The notes beneath the pieces are model-generated. The model was not told the DNA's origin. It ran no database searches and saw only the letters and a list, made by a program, of their open reading frames with translations. A program made the translations under genes and the position numbers. Of a stretch of DNA of 8,651 nt, positions 1-4,964 are shown piece by piece; position 1 is the first letter of the stretch; each line of letters starts with the position of its first letter. Source of the stretch: Candidatus Dormiibacterota bacterium (GTDB lineage: Bacteria; Chloroflexota; Dormibacteria; UBA8260); NCBI GenBank assembly GCA_955652455.1, contig CATPBU010000073.1:1-8651 (forward strand), given 5' to 3'.

Positions 1-365
1 GCGGCGCGGGGGTCGAAGCTGCGGGTGCGGCGTGCCTCGTCGACGAGTCGCCGGAAACGCTCGAGGTCGAGAGCGTCGGGCGAGATGCGCAGCATGTAGC
101 CCGGGGCGCGGGTCAGCAACAGGTGCTGGTCGCCGTCAGCCGGCTGGAGCACGTGGCGGAGCCTCGACACCTGCCGCTGCAGCGCGTTATCGGCCGTGTC
201 GGGCGGCTCGCCGCGCCAGACGTCCTCGATGAGGCGATCGGTCGACACCACCTCGTTGGCGTGGAGCAGCAGCACGGCGAGCAGGCCGCGCTGACGCGCC
301 CCCACGATTGGCAGGACCCGGTCTTGGTCCCGGACCTCGAGTGGGCCGAGGAGAAGGAACTCCAT
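1..365 (-). CDS. SARP/BTAD-family transcriptional regulator, N-terminal part (cut by window edge)
   Basis: The minus strand reads MEFLLLGPLEVRDQDRVLPI from an ATG at 365 and stays open for about 121 codons to the window edge, so the 3' end is missing. Residues 1 to about 95 are an OmpR-type winged helix (Trans_reg_C): the LLGPLEV opening, a GARQRGLLAVLLLHANEVVS helix, the DRLIEDVWRGEPP segment, NALQRQVSRLRHVL as the recognition helix, and a wing ending in RAPGYML. The segment DALDLERFRRLVDEAR is the usual entry into a bacterial transcriptional activation (BTAD) domain. SARP/AfsR-type proteins are DNA-binding activators that recognise direct heptamer repeats. The start has a weak G-rich Shine-Dalgarno (GGGGG at 373-377). 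It is divergent from the 95-aa membrane protein gene, and the gap holds 11-bp-spaced repeats, which suggests autoregulation. The missing part could add NB-ARC/TPR or other domains, so the subclass is unknown. Confidence 0.88.
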   Translation of the reverse strand, partial: MEFLLLGPLEVRDQDRVLPIVGARQRGLLAVLLLHANEVVSTDRLIEDVWRGEPPDTADNALQRQVSRLRHVLQPADGDQHLLLTRAPGYMLRISPDALDLERFRRLVDEARRTRSFDPRA

Positions 366-389
366 GCCGACGCCCCCGTGACGCCGGCA

Positions 390-418
390 ACGGTACCACC
401 GGTCGTGAGCACGGTCAG
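390..418 (-). promoter_or_regulatory. Candidate promoter of the SARP regulator
   Basis: On the minus strand CTGACC (418-413) lies 17 bp from TACCGT (395-390), matching TTGACN/TANNNT only in part. It would give a leader of about 20 nt before the ATG at 365. A lone GTCAG (414-418), the same pentamer as in the downstream array, overlaps the -35. This is a guess from spacing and similarity. Confidence 0.3.
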
Positions 419-438
419 TTGTCGCCGGGTCGACACGT

Positions 439-481
439 GTCAGCGGGCGGTCAGGGCCGTGTCAGCGGCGCCAGCCATGGT
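439..481 (+). promoter_or_regulatory. SARP-type operator array and -10 of the 95-aa protein gene
   Basis: Three heptamers, GTCAGCG (439-445), GTCAGGG (450-456) and GTCAGCG (461-467), are separated by 4 bp each, an exact 11-bp period. SARP activators are known to bind such direct heptamer repeats placed one helical turn apart, the last sitting about 8 bp upstream of the -10. Here CATGGT (476-481), a weak TANNNT-like hexamer, begins exactly 8 bp after the third heptamer. The predicted transcript would start near 488, about 39 nt before the ATG at 527. The repeats and spacing are seen; the binding protein, presumably the divergent regulator, is inferred. Confidence 0.5.
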
Positions 482-526
482 CGTGCCGTCAACCGCACGA
501 GCGGCAAAGAACACGGAGGCACGGAG

Positions 527-814
527 ATGCAGGCAACACAGACCAGGATCCAGGGTCGGCCGAGCGTGAAGCGCGCGGCAATCGCGATCGCGTCCCTTGT
601 GGCAGCAGTGCTGATCACGCTGGGCGCGCTCTACCTCGCCACGGGCCGGACCTCGAGTGCAGCGAACGCGACGCAGGCCCGGGTGCAGGCGGTTAGCGGT
701 CTGTCGGTCGGACACCCGACCTGGAAGACCGACTCGCGCGACGTCGCCGGTCAGGCGTCACAGGGCGCCAGCGCCGGGAAGTCCGATCTGCGCGTTGGCG
801 GCCCCCGGCCGTAA
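527..814 (+). CDS. 95-aa single-pass membrane or secreted protein of unknown function
   Basis: The start is an ATG at 527 preceded by GGAGG (515-519) with 7-nt spacing, which makes it preferable to longer in-frame starts. Residues 1-16 are hydrophilic and basic (QTRIQGRPSVKR), followed by a hydrophobic stretch AAIAIASLVAAVLITLGALY at about residues 17-36. That stretch could be an N-in/C-out transmembrane anchor or an uncleaved signal. The remaining 55 or so residues are Ser/Gly/Ala-rich and polar, have no Cys and end basic (DLRVGGPRP). They look extracytoplasmic and disordered. I recognise no family. The gene is divergent from the SARP regulator, lies behind the 11-bp repeat array and is followed by a strong hairpin, so it looks like a single-gene target of that regulator. 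A real gene is supported by the SD, the membrane segment and the flanking signals. Confidence 0.65.
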   Translation: MQATQTRIQGRPSVKRAAIAIASLVAAVLITLGALYLATGRTSSAANATQARVQAVSGLSVGHPTWKTDSRDVAGQASQGASAGKSDLRVGGPRP

Positions 815-845
815 CGCAAGGAACCGCAGCGGCGGCCCGCCCCGC

Positions 846-898
846 CGCGACGGGACAGGGAGTGGGAGTCCGACCGGGCCTCCCGCTCCCTCGTCGCG
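846..898. terminator. Large hairpin between convergent genes, probable bidirectional terminator
   Basis: GGGAGTGGGAG (858-868) pairs with CTCCCGCTCCC (880-890), 11 bp with one G-U, around an 11-nt loop. Outside it CGCGACG (846-852) pairs with CGTCGCG (892-898) across a 5/1 internal loop. It lies 32 nt after the 95-aa gene's stop and 4 nt beyond the zinc-knuckle gene's stop on the other strand. There is no T-tract on either side, as is common for hairpins in high-GC actinobacteria. Confidence 0.55.
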
Positions 899-901
899 CG
901 A

Positions 902-1081
902 TCAGCCCTTGCAGGACGGGATGACATTGGTGTGAGCCTCGAGACCCGTGCCCTTGCAGGATGCGCAGTCGGACCCGCGGGTTTTCCCGGTCCCTTGGCA
1001 GACATCGCAAGGCGGCCCGACGGCGTTGCAGTTCTTGCACTTCTGAAACCCTTGCGGAAGGTGCGTCGGAACGTTCGCCAT
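902..1081 (-). CDS. 59-aa free-standing DnaJ-type zinc-knuckle protein
   Basis: The ATG at 1081 has an excellent SD (AGGAGG at 1090-1095, 8 nt away), so it is preferred over an in-frame start at 1153. The protein is almost wholly a DnaJ cysteine-rich region: C15-KN-C18 followed by NAVG, C25-DV-C28-QGTG, C39-AS-C42-KGTG, and a last IPSC57KG in which the first Cys of the fourth CxxC is Ile and the closing GxG is missing. In DnaJ, repeats 1+4 and 2+3 each bind a zinc ion. Here the inner pair is intact and the outer pair has only three Cys. No J domain, substrate-binding domain or membrane segment is present. A small zinc-binding, perhaps protein-folding or redox-linked, role is an inference; no partner is evident. 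It lies downstream of the lipoprotein gene on the same strand, with a 166-bp gap. Confidence 0.75.
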   Translation of the reverse strand: MANVPTHLPQGFQKCKNCNAVGPPCDVCQGTGKTRGSDCASCKGTGLEAHTNVIPSCKG

Positions 1082-1139
1082 GGCAAGCTCCTCCTCAACC
1101 ACGCCGGATCCTGGTGGGCGGCTGCCTGTTGATGGTCGA

Positions 1140-1185
1140 GGTGACCTTGTCACCCAGGTGCCAGCGCTGGCACGGAATCATTACA
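1140..1185 (-). promoter_or_regulatory. Palindrome, hairpin and possible -10 upstream of the zinc-knuckle gene
   Basis: GTGCCAGCGCTGGCAC (1158-1173) is a perfect 16-bp palindrome. Next to it GGTGAC (1140-1145) and GTCACC (1149-1154) form a 6-bp stem with a 3-nt loop. On the minus strand TGTAAT (1185-1180) matches TATAAT in five of six positions and would start a transcript near the palindrome edge, but I see no good -35. This may be an operator at the transcription start of the zinc-knuckle gene, or hairpins ending the lipoprotein transcript, whose stop is 75 nt upstream. No U-tract follows. Confidence 0.35.
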
Positions 1186-1247
1186 CCGGCGTGCCCCTCG
1201 GTGGGAGCTGAAAGGAATTGGCCCTGCTGCCTGGTCCGGCGAATAGC

Positions 1248-2750
1248 TCAGGTGGCGCTGTTCGCGTAGACGACGCCCCTGCCGCCGACATACAGGGCCC
1301 CACCCGCCGCTGCCGGTGATACGAAGTGGGGGATGGCGCCGAGCGGCAAGCGCACCCGCTCTGCGCCGGTGGATCCGTCGACGCCCACCAACGCTCCGTT
1401 CCACGAATCGTGGTAACCGCTGGGATCGGCGCCGATGGTCCACACCAATCCGTAGGCGAGCGTGGCTGTGTTCGCGCCGGGCACCGCCTTCCATGCGACG
1501 GTGAACGAGCGCGTCACTGCGTCCACCCGGACGGCCGTCAGCCCGTCTTTGCACGGGACGTACGCAGTCGCGCCGTCAACTGCGGGGCCGCCGAACGCAC
1601 CCGCTGTCGGACCGCCGTGACACACAGAAGCGCTGAACACCTCACCGCCGACTCCGCCGAGGTGGTCACTGCGGAGCAGGTAGCCGACACCCTCCTTGCC
1701 CACCGCGAGCACAAGTCCGCCAGGAAGGAGCGCCGGCGAATCCGAGCCGAGGTCGACGTCGGCCCTGTTGAGGTCGGCCCAGTTGGTTGACGCCCACCGG
1801 TCGACGACGCCGCCAAGCGCCGGGTCGAGCCGGAAAACGCCGTTGGCGCCGTCCCAGTGATCGACGGTGCCGTTTGTCCCGGCATCGGTGTTGCCGGTCG
1901 ACACCCAGACGTCGCCATCGGGCGCGATCACTGGTCCAGGCGGTGCCCATATGGCCCCGAGCTTGCCTGACGGTACCTCCCACGCCTGCAGCGCGCCTGA
2001 TGCGGCGGGGGGTGACGCCACCACCCAGCCGTGATAGTTGCCGCAATCACCGGTGAAGCCGCCGAAGCCAACGTAGACATGCCCGCGCGCGAGGTTGAGC
2101 GCCCCTCGCTGCTGGTGAACACTGGCATCCTGGTTGGGTGGATCGATGAGGCGGTGCCACATCGTCGCGCCGTCGGACAGCCGCACCGCGAAGAGCTCGT
2201 GACGCACGTTGGCAGTGTTGAGCATCGCTACCGCGTACACCACGCCCGTCGAGAGGTCGATCACCGGCGTCGACGTGATTCCGTTGGGATCGATGTTGCC
2301 GCATTCCAACCGGCTGGCCGGCACAGGCTCCCCGAGGTGGTTGCGCCACCGCTGCGCTCCTGTTCTCGCGTCCAGCGAGTACAGCGAATCGTCTTCGGTG
2401 GCCACGATCACCGAGAGTCCGCTGACCAATGGCTGCGCGTACACGTCGCCGTCCACACGTGCCGTCCAGGTGCGATGCGGGGTCGCAGCAGTGGGCGTGG
2501 CCGGACCGATGCCGCTGCGGATCGGGTCGCCCATGTAGGTCGTCCACTGCCCCGACGCGGGGCTGGCCGGCGTCGACCCAGGCAGCGTGCCCGACGGCCC
2601 CGGCGTCCCCCGCAGCGTTGCGGCAGTTGGCTGCGGATTACCTCCAGGCCCGCATCCCGCGACCAACGCGGTCGTGAGCAGGACGGTGAGGACCAGGAGG
2701 TGACACCGTCGCTCAACGGATTGGAGCAGCCGAGGGATAGGCTCAGTCAA
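1248..2750 (-). CDS. Lipoprotein with PQQ-like (quinoprotein-type) beta-propeller
   Basis: This 500-residue protein starts at a TTG (2750). No in-frame ATG or GTG lies upstream before a stop, and the SD is poor (CAGAG). Residues 1-32 form a lipoprotein signal: basic RR, a hydrophobic LLVLTVLLTTALVAG, then C33 in an LVAGC lipobox, so the mature protein should be lipidated and anchored outside the membrane. A Pro/Gly/Thr/Ser-rich linker (34-68) leads to WTTYMGDPIRSG, the usual opening of PQQ-like propeller domains. Blade-type motifs follow: YAQPLVSG, DDSLYSLDARTGAQRW (121-135), HELFAVRLSDGATMW (184-198), VWVSTGN (281-287), GALVGVDGSTGAERV (452-466). Five Cys lie at 150, 236, 377, 400 and in the lipobox. 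Such propellers may be enzymatic or structural; no PQQ-site residues can be claimed by eye, so catalysis is not asserted. It is divergent from the methyltransferase gene. Confidence 0.85.
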   Translation of the reverse strand: MTEPIPRLLQSVERRCHLLVLTVLLTTALVAGCGPGGNPQPTAATLRGTPGPSGTLPGSTPASPASGQWTTYMGDPIRSGIGPATPTAATPHRTWTARVDGDVYAQPLVSGLSVIVATEDDSLYSLDARTGAQRWRNHLGEPVPASRLECGNIDPNGITSTPVIDLSTGVVYAVAMLNTANVRHELFAVRLSDGATMWHRLIDPPNQDASVHQQRGALNLARGHVYVGFGGFTGDCGNYHGWVVASPPAASGALQAWEVPSGKLGAIWAPPGPVIAPDGDVWVSTGNTDAGTNGTVDHWDGANGVFRLDPALGGVVDRWASTNWADLNRADVDLGSDSPALLPGGLVLAVGKEGVGYLLRSDHLGGVGGEVFSASVCHGGPTAGAFGGPAVDGATAYVPCKDGLTAVRVDAVTRSFTVAWKAVPGANTATLAYGLVWTIGADPSGYHDSWNGALVGVDGSTGAERVRLPLGAIPHFVSPAAAGGALYVGGRGVVYANSAT

Positions 2751-2848
2751 CTCTGATGAGTCAAGCGAGCCAGTGCTCCGCTGTCATCACCCGCTGGGGT
2801 GATTCGCGTGCCTCGATCAGATGGGCGGTGGCGAGGTGCAATGCTCTG

Positions 2849-3700
2849 ATGCCAGTGCATCGGTCGCCGCTGACACCGTCCATCATCGTCACCATGCTTC
2901 GTGCCGCCGGTTGCGTTTTCGCCGAAGATGAGGCCCGCCTGCTCATCTCCGCGGCACCAACCCAGACCGAACTCGCTGCCATGGTGGACCGCCGCGTCGC
3001 CGGCCTACCCCTCGAATACGTCATTGGCTGGGCGGAGTTCTGTGGTCTGCGGATTGCGGTGGTCCCGGGAGTGTTCGTCCCCCGACACCGCACCGAGTTT
3101 CTCGTCCGCCAGGCCGCCATCCTGGCCAAGCCAGGAGCCGTTGTCGTCGATCTGTGCTGTGGTTCGGGCGCGCTCGGCGTCGCGCTGGCCTCAGCTGGGG
3201 AACGGATCGAGCTGCACGCCGCCGACATCGACCCCGTCGCGGTGCGATGCGCGCGCGGCAACGTCACCGCGGTCCGTGGCCACGTGTACGAGGGTGACCT
3301 GTTCGACCCGCTTCCCGCTGGCCTACACGGCCGCGTTGATGTGCTTGTCGCCAACGTGCCCTACGTGCCCACCGATGCGATCGAACTGCTGCCTCGGGAG
3401 GCTCGAATCTACGAGGCGCGGGCCGCGCTCGATGGCGGCGCAGATGGATTGGACGTCCTGCGACGGGTGGCGGCCGCGGCGCCACTGTGGCTGGAGGTGG
3501 GCGGTCACCTGCTGGTCGAGACCAGCGAGCTGCAGGCGCCGCGCGCGGTGGAGATCTTCGCTTCTCATGGGCTGGTCCCGCGCGTGGCCAGTTCCGCGGA
3601 CCTCGACGCCACGGTCGTCATCGGAGCCAGGCCTGCGACGCTCAGCCAGGCGCCCGCGCAGAGGGTAGGTGCTCGCGTCCCCAGCCGTCGATCGCCATGA
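2849..3700 (+). CDS. PrmC/HemK-related protein-(glutamine-N5) methyltransferase, NVPY subtype
   Basis: The 283-aa protein is a class I SAM methyltransferase of the PrmC-related group (TIGR03704-like, from memory). It has an N-terminal helical region with LRAAGCVFAEDEARLL (18-32), then LEYVIGWAEFCGL and FVPRHRTEFLV (76-86), equivalent to the PRPETE segment of PrmC. The SAM-binding motif I is VVVDLCCGSGALGVALA (98-114), with acidic motif II AADIDP (124-129). The catalytic NPPY is NVPY (169-172), followed by VPTDAIELLPREAR, and the C-terminal LLVETSELQ and VVIGARP are typical. PrmC methylates Gln in GGQ of release factors; the substrate of this subgroup is not known to me. The ATG at 2849 is chosen because the family opening follows it directly and GAGGTG (2833-2838) precedes it. 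An in-frame ATG at 2756 would add 31 unrelated residues. About 21 residues past VVIGARP look non-family and overlap hxlR. Confidence 0.85.
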   Translation: MPVHRSPLTPSIIVTMLRAAGCVFAEDEARLLISAAPTQTELAAMVDRRVAGLPLEYVIGWAEFCGLRIAVVPGVFVPRHRTEFLVRQAAILAKPGAVVVDLCCGSGALGVALASAGERIELHAADIDPVAVRCARGNVTAVRGHVYEGDLFDPLPAGLHGRVDVLVANVPYVPTDAIELLPREARIYEARAALDGGADGLDVLRRVAAAAPLWLEVGGHLLVETSELQAPRAVEIFASHGLVPRVASSADLDATVVIGARPATLSQAPAQRVGARVPSRRSP

Positions 3701-4022
3701 TCACGCGCTGGAGGTCCACGCCGGCCGGCGCCAGCTGGTACGACGTCCGTGGTGGCATGTATGAGTGAACCGTCCTGGTGAGGAGGCTCAACTCCTCGAG
3801 ATGGTCCAACCGGAGTTTGAGCGTGGCCGGGTTGCATCCACCGACCGCGCGACCCAGCTCGTTGAACCCCATCGGACCGTCGAGGAGGGCACGGACGATA
3901 TGCAGCGTCCACTTCTCCTGGAGCAGCTGGATTGCCGCATGCACGGGGCAGTAGTCCGGTTGCTGCGAGCCCCGGTCCGAGACCGTGGCAAGACCGAAGT
4001 TGTCGTCAACGGAGATCGGCAC
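3642..4022 (-). CDS. HxlR-family winged-helix transcriptional regulator
   Basis: From GTG 4022 the protein is 126 aa. The HxlR domain covers almost all of it: YCPVHAAIQLLQEKWTLHIV (24-43), LLDGPMGFNELGRAVGGCNP (46-65) with the recognition helix ATLKLRLDHLEEL, the wing VHSYMPPRTSYQLAPAGVDL, and a final dimerisation helix VIMAIDGWGREHL. C25 sits where redox- or electrophile-sensing HxlR proteins carry their Cys; sensing here is inference. An upstream ATG at 4058 would give 138 aa. It has no SD, and the extra codons coincide with a TATACT -10 (4035-4030) and an inverted repeat. TATACT ends 7 nt before GTG 4022, so a leaderless start there is favoured, moderately. The gene is divergent from yceI and tail-to-tail with the methyltransferase, sharing 59 bp. 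Confidence 0.87.
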   Translation of the reverse strand: MPISVDDNFGLATVSDRGSQQPDYCPVHAAIQLLQEKWTLHIVRALLDGPMGFNELGRAVGGCNPATLKLRLDHLEELSLLTRTVHSYMPPRTSYQLAPAGVDLQRVIMAIDGWGREHLPSARAPG

Positions 4023-4057
4023 TTGACAAAGTATAGCGCTTTGGCTGACGATGTGCA
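4022..4057 (-). promoter_or_regulatory. hxlR promoter (leaderless) with overlapping operator palindrome
   Basis: On the minus strand TGCACA (4057-4052), 4 of 6 matches to TTGACA, lies 16 bp from TATACT (4035-4030), and GTG 4022 begins 7 nt after the -10. CAAAG-N7-CTTTG (4027-4043) is an inverted repeat covering the -10. HxlR proteins bind such short inverted repeats as dimers, so autoregulation is likely but not shown. Confidence 0.45.
4023..4052 (+). promoter_or_regulatory. Candidate yceI promoter, -35 overlapping the hxlR operator
   Basis: A perfect TTGACA (4023-4028) is followed after 18 bp by GACGAT (4047-4052), which keeps only the key A and final T of a -10. The predicted leader before the ATG at 4115 is about 55 nt. 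The inverted repeat at 4027-4043 begins within the -35 and covers the spacer, so a bound regulator would block both divergent promoters. Confidence 0.4.
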
Positions 4058-4114
4058 TGAGTATTGGAAGTGCGGCCGCTCGGGGCTCCCCGACGCGTCC
4101 TATCGGAGAGAGGC

Positions 4115-4684
4115 ATGAGCTGGAGTCTGGATCCTCACCACACCTACGTCGGCTTCAGCGCCAAGCACCTCGGGGTCGCCACTGTGAGGGGCCACTTCGC
4201 CAAGGTCGAGGCTGAGCTCGAGCTCGATGACCCTGAGGACCCCACCACCGGACGCGGCACGGTGACCGTCGATACCGCCAGCATCACCACCGGCAACGAT
4301 CAGCGTGACGAGCATCTGCGCAGCCCCGACTTCCTCGACGTCGCGCAGTATCCGACGATGACCTTCACGGGTAAAAGGGTGGAACGCGCGGGCGACGATT
4401 ACAAGGTGGTCGGCGACCTGACAATAAAGGACATCACCAACGAGGTCACGTTCGACTACGAGCACAGCGGCGTGGTCGTCGACCCGTTCGGCAATACCAA
4501 GGTCGGCGGCACTCTGACCGGCACCATCGACCGCGGCCGGTGGGGCCTGAAGTGGAACGTTCCACTCGGCGGCGGCGGCCTGCTCGTCTCGGAGAAGGTG
4601 AAGATCGAGATCGACGGCGAGCTCGCTGAAGACAAGCAAGAGGCGGCCGAGTCTGCGCAGTCGGAGGCCGCGACCACCGCGTAG
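4115..4684 (+). CDS. YceI-family (lipocalin-like) protein, cytosolic type
   Basis: This 189-aa protein opens WSLDPHHTYVGFSAKHLGV, the diagnostic YceI start, and carries the family's other blocks: VDTASITTGNDQRDEHLRSP with DFLDVAQYPTMTFTG (about 50-85), VVGDLTIKDITNEVTFDYE (about 98-116) and TLTGTIDRGRWGLKWN (about 133-148). The fold is an extended beta-barrel that binds polyisoprenoid-like lipids in characterised members; the ligand here is unknown. No signal peptide is present, unlike E. coli YceI, so it should be cytoplasmic. The tail (ELAEDKQEAAESAQSEAATT) is acidic and Ala-rich, probably disordered. ATG 4115 has a GGAG (4105-4108) 6 nt upstream; an in-frame TTG at 4064 has no such support and is rejected. 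It is divergent from hxlR with overlapping promoter signals, so HxlR control is likely. YceI beside HxlR or MarR regulators is a recurring actinobacterial arrangement as I recall it. Confidence 0.9.
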   Translation: MSWSLDPHHTYVGFSAKHLGVATVRGHFAKVEAELELDDPEDPTTGRGTVTVDTASITTGNDQRDEHLRSPDFLDVAQYPTMTFTGKRVERAGDDYKVVGDLTIKDITNEVTFDYEHSGVVVDPFGNTKVGGTLTGTIDRGRWGLKWNVPLGGGGLLVSEKVKIEIDGELAEDKQEAAESAQSEAATTA

Positions 4685-4708
4685 GCGTCGTTCTTCCCAG
4701 GGTGGCGC

Positions 4709-4726
4709 AGCCTCGTGACAGAGGCT
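4709..4726 (+). terminator. Short hairpin after yceI, possible terminator
   Basis: AGCCTC (4709-4714) and GAGGCT (4721-4726) form a perfect 6-bp stem with a 6-nt loop, starting 24 nt after the yceI stop. There is no T-tract. It is short, so termination is only possible. Confidence 0.3.
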
Positions 4727-4862
4727 TGGACGCGATCGCCACAACACTCTCGTGCAGTGTGATGTTTGTCGCGGCACTGCTCGCAAGGTCACGACCTCCT
4801 GCCCGCCTCTCTGACATGCGGTCTGCAACGTGCGCGTCGCTTGACGGGTTTGGCGCATTACT

Positions 4863-4926
4863 GTCACCAGCACGTGACGCGAGTCAGGCGTGCCGGATTT
4901 GACACTCAGCGCGGCGCAGAAATCGT
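4863..4926 (+). promoter_or_regulatory. Candidate promoter and upstream inverted repeat of the protease operon
   Basis: A perfect TTGACA (4899-4904) lies 16 bp from AATCGT (4921-4926), which keeps A2, T3 and T6 of TATAAT. Transcription would begin near 4933, about 30 nt before the leader ORF. Upstream, GTCAC (4863-4867) and GTGAC (4874-4878) form an inverted repeat with a 6-bp spacer at roughly -70 to -55, a reasonable place for an activator site. All assignments are by similarity. Confidence 0.4.
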
Positions 4927-4964
4927 CCACAGATTGAGAAAGCCAAATGCGTTCAGGGGAAAAC

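Larger units (their letters stand above)
4685..4964. other. Non-coding stretch between yceI and the protease operon
   Basis: No supported gene is seen. An in-frame upstream extension of the protease frame (TTG 4766) runs through here but has no SD and no signal-like start. Contents I can point to are a hairpin just after yceI (4709-4726), an inverted repeat GTCAC-N6-GTGAC (4863-4878), and a promoter candidate (4899-4926). I looked for c-di-GMP-I (GEMM) and c-di-AMP riboswitch cores, because of the downstream GGDEF gene, and did not find them. Confidence 0.6.

Noticed and set aside
123..569. Plus-strand ORF of 148 codons across the SARP gene and its promoter
   Set aside because: It is antisense to the recognisable winged-helix domain and passes through the divergent control region. 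The residues carry no motif.
1082..1153. N-terminal extension of the zinc-knuckle protein to 1153
   Set aside because: The extension reads Arg/Ser/Pro-rich sequence through the AGGAGG ribosome site, which fits ATG 1081 exactly.
2031..2756. Plus-strand ORF of 241 codons opposite the lipoprotein gene
   Set aside because: The minus-strand lipoprotein has a lipobox and propeller motifs over the same DNA; the plus frame shows only Arg/Pro-rich shadow sequence.
2756..2848. Upstream ATG start (2756) for the methyltransferase
   Set aside because: It would add 31 residues with no family resemblance, starts 6 bp from the divergent TTG and leaves no room for promoters. ATG 2849 has a GAGGTG upstream.
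4064..4114. TTG start at 4064 for the YceI protein
   Set aside because: ATG 4115 has a good SD and opens directly with the conserved YceI N-terminus.
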